19,793 bases of DNA from JAYKGU01 sp035285585 (lineage in GTDB: Bacteria; Cyanobacteriota; Cyanobacteriia; CAKZMO01): contig JAYKGU010000221.1 of assembly GCA_035285585.1 (NCBI GenBank), positions 1 to 19,793 on the forward strand, read 5' to 3'. This document shows, piece by piece, positions 15,479-19,793 of this stretch. Below the pieces are notes generated by a model, which ran no database searches, had not been told where the DNA came from, and saw nothing but the letters and a program-made list of their open reading frames with translations. A program made the translations under genes and the position numbers. Each line of letters begins with the position of its first letter. Within the stretch, counting starts at the first letter, position 1.

Positions 15479-17491
15479 TCAGGCCATTTCGTATTCACGG
15501 GTATCGGCTACCCGCCAGCCGCTCCCCTGGGCACCCAGTTCCAGGACTTTGTCGTGGTACTCAATCAGGCTGGCGCGGTGGCCCACGCTAACGTAGACAA
15601 TGTCCAGTTCCTTCAGCAGATCATAGAGCGATCGCTCATTTGGCCCATCCAGAGCGCTGGTTGCCTCGTCAAGAATGGCATACCGGGGCTGGGTCAGCAA
15701 AATGCGGGCAAAGGCCAGCCGCTGCTGTTCTCCGAGAGAAAGGACCGTGGGCCAATCGCGCTCAACATGCAGCCCCCCAACCCGCTCAGCCAGACCCGCC
15801 AAATTCACTTTTTGCAGCACCTGCTCCAGTTCTTCATCCGATACGGTAGCGTGGCTGTTGGGGTAGACAATCTGATCCCGCAGGGTACCCAGCAGCATGT
15901 AGGGACGCTGGGGCAAGAACAGAATGTTCGTCACATCGGGACGTTTGATCACGCCGTCGCCATTGGTCCAAAGTCCGGCGATCGCCCGCATCAGAGAACT
16001 CTTGCCGCAGCCGCTGGCCCCAACGACCAGGAGGCGATCGTTGGGGTCAACGTCCAGCGTCAGGTCGCGAATCAGGGTTTGCTCAGAGTTGGGGGTGAGC
16101 AGCGTGAGATCTTGAATGCTCAGGTGGGGGGCAATCTGGGTTTTGATATGGTGGACTTTGCCATCAGAGCTGGCCGCATTGGCCGGGTCTTCCAGACGTT
16201 CGTAGAAGGTGCCCAGACGGTTGATGCTGGCCGCAAAAGCAGCGATTGAATTGATCTTATTTGTAATTAAAGACAGGGCGTTCAGTACCTGGTAAAACGC
16301 CAGATAGGCCTGCCCAATGGTACCGAAGTCGGTCTGTCCAGCAAAATAGAGCGGCGCAACGATGGCATAGGGCACGATGCGGGTGAAGTAGTTGTAGCCG
16401 TACTGAAACAGCTCAATTAACGATTGCCAAATAATGAGCAGGTCAAAGTTACGCACTGCGGCAAAAAAGCGCTCTCCGACCTGCTGCTGCTCTAGCCGTT
16501 CGCCTCGGTAGAAAGCAATGGATTCAGCATTGTCCCGCACATGCACCATGCCATAGCGGAAGTTGGCCTCCAGGCGAAGCTGGTCATAATTAATGCGAAT
16601 CAGGCGCTGCCCCACAACAATGGCAAAGGCGGTGCCCAATACGGCATAGACGACCAGCCCCAGAGTGAGAATGTGGGAAATGCTGTAGAGAACCGCGGTA
16701 AAGGCCAGCAGGGTGAGGATAGAGTCTAGAATGTCTAGCAAAAACGTCAGCGTGACTTCCGTAAATGATTTAATATCCTCCGTAATCCGCTGGTCGGGGT
16801 TGTCAATCTCAGTGTTGATGGCGTTGGAGTCCAGCTCATAGTAAGCCCGATTGGCAAAGTAGCGATTGAAGAAGAGCTGGGTCAGCCATTCCCGCCAGAA
16901 CAGCCCTAGCTTCAGGCGAGTGTACCGGTACAGCACGACGATCGGCACCGCCAGTACAATAATCCCTGCATAGATGAAGAGAAACTGCCAGAACAGCGGC
17001 TCTTCCTTCTGATTGAGGGCATTGTCAATGAAGCGAAATGCGTAGCTGATGGTGACGTTCATGCCGTTTACCACGAACGACAGGAATAGCAAAAGTGCCA
17101 GGAGCGACCACTGCCGCCAGCGCTGCCGAAGCTTTTGCCGCAGGGCAAAGAAAATGGCCCCACCGCTAATCAGCGTCCCCAGGGCGAACGGCAGCGCGAT
17201 GGAATTTAGCAGAATGTCGATGCGCTGTACTAGCTGGCCCGCCAGGGTGGTAAAAAACTCTGGGAAAAAGACCTGCCCCGCTTTGGTGAGGCCCGCCGTT
17301 AGAAGGAACGTCACCGCTACGACGAGAACCAGCACGACCACCAGCAGACCGAGGAAAGTCGCCGTCCCGCCTCGCTCCACGGGATAGAAGTAGGGCTGGG
17401 CAATTTCGACAAATCGATCCCAGAGCTGCTTATTGAATCGAAAGCGGGGTCTGGGGGAATGCTCAAAGGTGACGTTTTCAGAAGCGTTCAT
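15479..17491 (-). CDS. ABC transporter, fused permease-ATPase (SbmA/BacA-ABCD-like)
   Basis: A 670-residue half-transporter; the working unit would be a dimer. The membrane domain (about 40-420) starts with hydrophobic segments near 48-70 and 100-118, and holds NPDQRITEDIKSFTE and GMVHVRDNAESIAFYRGE, marks of the SbmA/BacA and peroxisomal ABCD (ABC_membrane_2) group rather than the usual exporters. The ATPase domain has Walker A GASGCGKSS (about 491-499), Q-loop LPQRPYMLLGTLR, a signature LSLGEQQRLAFAR (584-596), Walker B YAILDEATSALD and switch His in SVGHR. The substrate is not readable from sequence; relatives move peptides, cobalamin or acyl compounds. I use ATG 17491 (MNASENV) rather than a TTG four codons upstream. 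The gene stands alone and ends in two hairpins. Confidence 0.9.
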   Translation of the reverse strand: MNASENVTFEHSPRPRFRFNKQLWDRFVEIAQPYFYPVERGGTATFLGLLVVVLVLVVAVTFLLTAGLTKAGQVFFPEFFTTLAGQLVQRIDILLNSIALPFALGTLISGGAIFFALRQKLRQRWRQWSLLALLLFLSFVVNGMNVTISYAFRFIDNALNQKEEPLFWQFLFIYAGIIVLAVPIVVLYRYTRLKLGLFWREWLTQLFFNRYFANRAYYELDSNAINTEIDNPDQRITEDIKSFTEVTLTFLLDILDSILTLLAFTAVLYSISHILTLGLVVYAVLGTAFAIVVGQRLIRINYDQLRLEANFRYGMVHVRDNAESIAFYRGERLEQQQVGERFFAAVRNFDLLIIWQSLIELFQYGYNYFTRIVPYAIVAPLYFAGQTDFGTIGQAYLAFYQVLNALSLITNKINSIAAFAASINRLGTFYERLEDPANAASSDGKVHHIKTQIAPHLSIQDLTLLTPNSEQTLIRDLTLDVDPNDRLLVVGASGCGKSSLMRAIAGLWTNGDGVIKRPDVTNILFLPQRPYMLLGTLRDQIVYPNSHATVSDEELEQVLQKVNLAGLAERVGGLHVERDWPTVLSLGEQQRLAFARILLTQPRYAILDEATSALDGPNERSLYDLLKELDIVYVSVGHRASLIEYHDKVLELGAQGSGWRVADTREYEMA

Positions 17492-17580
17492 GAAGCCAAC
17501 CAATCCAAGCCAATCTTGTCAGTATTTTCCAAGATAGCAGCGCTGCCAATAATACGGGGATCTCAGTTACCGCTTTAGCT

Positions 17581-17615
17581 AAAAAAAGCAGGGGAGCGCG
17601 ATCGCCCCAACCTGC
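17581..17615 (-). terminator. Rho-independent terminator after pgk
   Basis: On the minus strand GCAGG-TT-GGGGC pairs with GCTCC-CCTGC around a GATCGC loop, a ten-pair stem with a two-base bulge, followed by seven T residues. It lies about 70 bp past the pgk stop. The loop and inner stem contain a GCGATCGC (HIP1) octamer. Confidence 0.8.
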
Positions 17616-17682
17616 CCTGATTCACTCTGAGTTAAATCGGAATTAAACGAATATAGCGGGGGGCGATCGCCACCCAGGAAGC

Positions 17683-18885
17683 CTAAGCCTCGTCGAGAGC
17701 CGCAATACCGGGGAGCACTTTGCCCTCCAGCAGCTCTAGGCTGGCACCGCCGCCCGTGGAGATGTGGCTCATCTGGTCGGCCACGCCCACCTTTTCTACC
17801 GCCGCCACGGAGTCGCCGCCGCCGATGATGGTGGTCGTGCCGGTTTTGGTGAGGCTGGCCAGGGTATGGGCGATCGCCTCCGTGCCTTTAGCAAATTTCT
17901 CGAACTCAAACACCCCCATGGGGCCGTTCCAGATGACGCTCTTGCAGTCCTGCAGCGCCTCTTGGAAGACCTTGATCGAGTCGGGGCCGATATCCAGGCC
18001 CATCCAGCCGTCAGGGATATTTTCGACGCTCACCGTTCGGTCGTTGGCGTCGGCAGCGAAGTTGTCGGCCACCACTACATCCGTGGGCAGCAAGAGGGCA
18101 ACTCCCTTCTCCTTGGCCTTAGCTTCCAATGCCTTCGCCAGGTCAATTTTGTCTTCTTCTACCAGGGATTTGCCGACGCTGAGGCCACGGGCCTTGTAGA
18201 AGGTGAAGATCATGCCACCGCCCAGCAGCAGCTTGTCCACCTTGTCCAGCAGGGTTTCAATCACGCCAATTTTGCTGGAGACTTTAGAGCCGCCGATAAT
18301 CGCCACCAGAGGCCGTTGGGGGTTATCGATCGCATTCTGGAGAAACTCCAGCTCTTTTTCGATCAGGTAGCCCGCTACGGAGGGACTCAGGTAATGGGTC
18401 ACGCCTTCCGTGGAGGCGTGGGCGCGGTGGGCGGTGCCAAAAGCGTCATTGACATACAGGTCGGCGTTGGCAGCCAGCTTCTTGGCAAACTCCGCATCGT
18501 TTTGCTCCTCTTCGGCGTAGAAGCGGACGTTTTCCAGCAGCACCACATCCCCCGGCTGCATCGCCTCCACTGTCTTTGCCACCTCGTCACCAATGCAGTC
18601 ATCACACTTCTGAACAGGCTTACCCAGGAGTTCTGTCAGCCGCTCAGCTACAGGCGTCAGCCGCAGGCTGTCTTTTACACCCTTGGGGCGTCCCATGTGG
18701 CTGCTGAGGATGACCTTTGCGCCCTTATCCATCAGATCTTGAATGGTGGGCAGGGAGGCGCGGATGCGGGTGTCATCGGCGATCGCCCCCTGTTCATCTA
18801 AAGGCACGTTGAAATCAGCCCGTACAAAAACGCGCTTACCGGAGACGTCGGCTGCTGTCAAATTTGCTAGAGTTTTCTTTGGCAC
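17683..18885 (-). CDS. pgk: Phosphoglycerate kinase
   Basis: A full-length 400-residue phosphoglycerate kinase, which moves phosphate between ATP and 3-phosphoglycerate in the Calvin cycle and in glycolysis, in the cytoplasm. Family marks in order: KRVFVRADFNVPLDEQG (18-33), SSHMGRPKG (61-69) binding the phosphoglycerate side, VLLENVRFYAEEE, NDAFGTAHRAHAST, SKVSSKIGVIETLL, GGGMIFTFYKARG, WNGPMGVFEFE and the nucleotide-binding IIGGGDSVAAVEK and ISTGGGASLEL (376-386). The start is GTG, supported by AGGGGG about nine bases upstream. It stands alone, with a strong terminator downstream and a divergent universal stress gene upstream. No oddities. Confidence 0.98.
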   Translation of the reverse strand: MPKKTLANLTAADVSGKRVFVRADFNVPLDEQGAIADDTRIRASLPTIQDLMDKGAKVILSSHMGRPKGVKDSLRLTPVAERLTELLGKPVQKCDDCIGDEVAKTVEAMQPGDVVLLENVRFYAEEEQNDAEFAKKLAANADLYVNDAFGTAHRAHASTEGVTHYLSPSVAGYLIEKELEFLQNAIDNPQRPLVAIIGGSKVSSKIGVIETLLDKVDKLLLGGGMIFTFYKARGLSVGKSLVEEDKIDLAKALEAKAKEKGVALLLPTDVVVADNFAADANDRTVSVENIPDGWMGLDIGPDSIKVFQEALQDCKSVIWNGPMGVFEFEKFAKGTEAIAHTLASLTKTGTTTIIGGGDSVAAVEKVGVADQMSHISTGGGASLELLEGKVLPGIAALDEA

Positions 18886-19179
18886 TGCGTAACCCCCTAA
18901 TGAGTGTAATTACCTATTGATATTTTCTAACAAAACGTATCGATTGATAACTGGCCCCGAGCAAACAGCAATTAGCGATTCGTCACCCGTTGTGCGCTAA
19001 TGATAAAAAATACTGTTATGTCGGCAACACCACTGCTGGAGTTCCAGCAATGGCAATGTCGGGCATAACGATATCGACAAGAAATGCTGCTCCGTCAGCG
19101 ACGCGGCTCTAGCTAACACCGATAACTTTTCTAGCCACCCACATCTTATCGGAGTCTGGTTCCCCTTCAGAGGTGTCCT
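18886..19179. promoter_or_regulatory. Divergent pgk/usp control region with structured usp leader
   Basis: 294 bp between divergent pgk and usp. Near pgk there is an 8-bp palindrome GTAATTAC (18906-18913) in AT-rich DNA. On the usp side two stem-loops can be drawn. The first (19015-19069) has outer arms GTTATG/CATAAC and an inner stem CCA-TGCTGG/CCAGCA-TGG capped by AGTT. The second (19119-19152) has arms CCGATAA/TTATCGG. AGAGG at 19169-19173 is the likely usp ribosome site. If transcription starts upstream of 19015, usp has a folded 5' leader; the start site is not visible. Confidence 0.45.
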
Positions 19180-19593
19180 ATGTTTAAGAAAGTGCTGTTT
19201 CCCATTGACCAAACCCGCGAGTCGCGCCATGCTGCCGAGCTGGTGGTCAACCTCGTGAAAACCTACAACAGTCAGCTCACCATTCTCTCGGTGGTAGAAA
19301 CCACCCAGGACGCGCAAAAATCCTCATCCGATCCAGAAATGTCCTCACCCGAGGCGATCGCCAAACTCCTGGAAACGGCCAAGACCCTGTTCAGCGACCA
19401 GGGCATCCAGGTAGAGACCATCGAGCAGGAAGGCAAACCCGCCTTTGTCATCTGCGACGTGGCCGATGAGCTGGAAGTCGATCTGATCGTCATGGGCAGT
19501 CGCGGCACTGGCCTGATGGAAGAAGACATCACCGACAGCGTCAGCAATCGGGTAATCAACCTGTCGCCCTGCCCGGTGCTCATCGTTCCCTAA
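19180..19593 (+). CDS. Universal stress protein (UspA family)
   Basis: A 137-residue single-domain universal stress protein, cytoplasmic, expected to form dimers and to help survival under stress. The Rossmann-like fold begins MFKKVLFPIDQTRESRHAAE (Asp10 at the nucleotide site) and ends with VMGSRGTGLMEEDITDSVSNRVINLSPCPVLIVP. The nucleotide-binding pattern G-2x-G-9x-G-[ST] is G106, G109, then D119-S120, so the last Gly is Asp. ATP binding may therefore be altered, but this substitution may be common among cyanobacterial members. Start supported by AGAGG six bases upstream. It is divergent from pgk. A short hairpin (TCCCAT 19600-19605 / ATGGGA 19617-19622) follows the stop. Confidence 0.94.
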   Translation: MFKKVLFPIDQTRESRHAAELVVNLVKTYNSQLTILSVVETTQDAQKSSSDPEMSSPEAIAKLLETAKTLFSDQGIQVETIEQEGKPAFVICDVADELEVDLIVMGSRGTGLMEEDITDSVSNRVINLSPCPVLIVP

Positions 19594-19631
19594 AATCCTT
19601 CCCATGACCAAAAATAATGGGATACAAGCCC

Positions 19632-19653
19632 CGTCCTTCTGGGACGACTTTTC
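19632..19653 (+). repeat. Hairpin upstream of TnpB, possible insertion-sequence left end or terminator
   Basis: CGTCC (19632-19636) and GGACG (19642-19646) pair around TTCTG, followed by ACTTTTC. It may end the usp transcript, or be the subterminal hairpin of the left end of the IS200/IS605-type element whose TnpB starts at 19702. The element boundary cannot be fixed, because the right end is outside the window. Confidence 0.4.
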
Positions 19654-19689
19654 TGAATAAACGCCTATACTTTTTCTTCAGTCATAGAG

Positions 19690-19695
19690 TACAAT
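19690..19695 (+). promoter_or_regulatory. Candidate -10 box for tnpB
   Basis: TACAAT, a near-consensus -10, ends six bases before the tnpB ATG (19702). Another -10-like TATACT is at 19666-19671. If the first is used, the mRNA would start at or very near the ATG, giving a leaderless message. No Shine-Dalgarno is seen before the ATG, which fits. Confidence 0.35.
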
Positions 19696-19701
19696 AGAAC
19701 T

Positions 19702-19793
19702 ATGCTGAATCTCACCTACGAGTACAAACTCATTCCCACGGCGCAACAGGCAGCAGTATTTGAAGACTGGCTGGAAATTTGCCGTAAGGTCTA
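19702..19793 (+). mobile_element. tnpB: IS200/IS605-family TnpB (OrfB), 5' end only
   Basis: Thirty codons, cut by the window edge. The peptide starts MLNLTYEYKLIPTAQQAAVF and goes on with EDWLEICRKV, the typical N-terminal helix of TnpB/OrfB (pattern TYxYxLxPTxxQ...WLxxCR). TnpB is an RNA-guided nuclease ancestral to Cas12 that helps IS200/IS605 elements persist. No TnpA lies upstream in the window, so this may be a TnpB-only (IS1341-type) copy. Whether the gene is intact cannot be told. Confidence 0.82.

Noticed and set aside
15379..15591. 70-codon plus-strand frame after the large hairpin
   Set aside because: Begins in the hairpin tail, runs into the 3' end of the ABC gene in antisense, no ribosome site.
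17492..17503. TTG start for the ABC transporter
   Set aside because: An ATG only four codons downstream is a better start; neither has a strong ribosome site.
17764..18801. 345-codon open frame on the plus strand opposite pgk
   Set aside because: It is fully antisense to a clear pgk gene, and its peptide has no recognisable domain; long antisense frames are expected in GC-rich genes.
18997..19317. 106-codon minus-strand frame overlapping the usp start
   Set aside because: Antisense to usp and its structured leader; the peptide resembles nothing known.
1..19793. CRISPR array, tRNA or rRNA genes
   Set aside because: No regularly spaced repeats, cloverleaf sequences or rRNA segments were seen on either strand.

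Overview
The window comes from a cyanobacterium. The evidence is the apcB-apcC phycobilisome-core genes, a Ccs1/CcdA cytochrome c maturation pair, a phytochrome, and GCGATCGC (HIP1-type) octamers scattered through coding and non-coding DNA. The DNA is fairly GC-rich, which would suit a Leptolyngbya/Nodosilinea-like lineage, but genus cannot be fixed from this sequence.

Layout, left to right. (1) 1-865: 3' end of apcB, a 373-bp spacer, and apcC with its terminator, i.e. the tail of an allophycocyanin operon. (2) 982-2681: ftsW (septal peptidoglycan polymerase) followed 11 bp later by a GNAT acetyltransferase. (3) 2666-4858, minus: ccdA then ccs1, which together carry reductant and haem to the lumenal side for c-type cytochrome assembly. 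(4) 5092-5538: queF (queuosine pathway), behind an unusual leader with a palindrome and a 26-bp tandem repeat. (5) 5535-8691, minus: a two-gene module I do not recognise, a 277-aa winged-helix protein followed by a 690-aa P-loop ATPase, separated by a REP-like palindromic repeat. (6) 8807-9739: a divergent glutaminase. (7) 9825-15092, minus: a 1020-aa hybrid bacteriophytochrome kinase, a REC-GAF-histidine kinase 32 bp downstream, then a small thioredoxin-like protein. (8) 15479-17491, minus: an SbmA/ABCD-like ABC half-transporter with terminator-like hairpins. (9) 17683-18885, minus: pgk with a strong terminator. (10) 19180-19593: a universal stress protein with a structured leader. (11) 19702-end: the start of an IS200/IS605-family TnpB.

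Most of this is core cyanobacterial metabolism. The parts most worth a second look are the ATPase/winged-helix module with its uncharacterised central domain, the bacteriophytochrome phosphorelay, the glutaminase with altered active-site surroundings, and the structured leaders of queF and usp. All domain assignments were made by eye from motifs; no database search was run.
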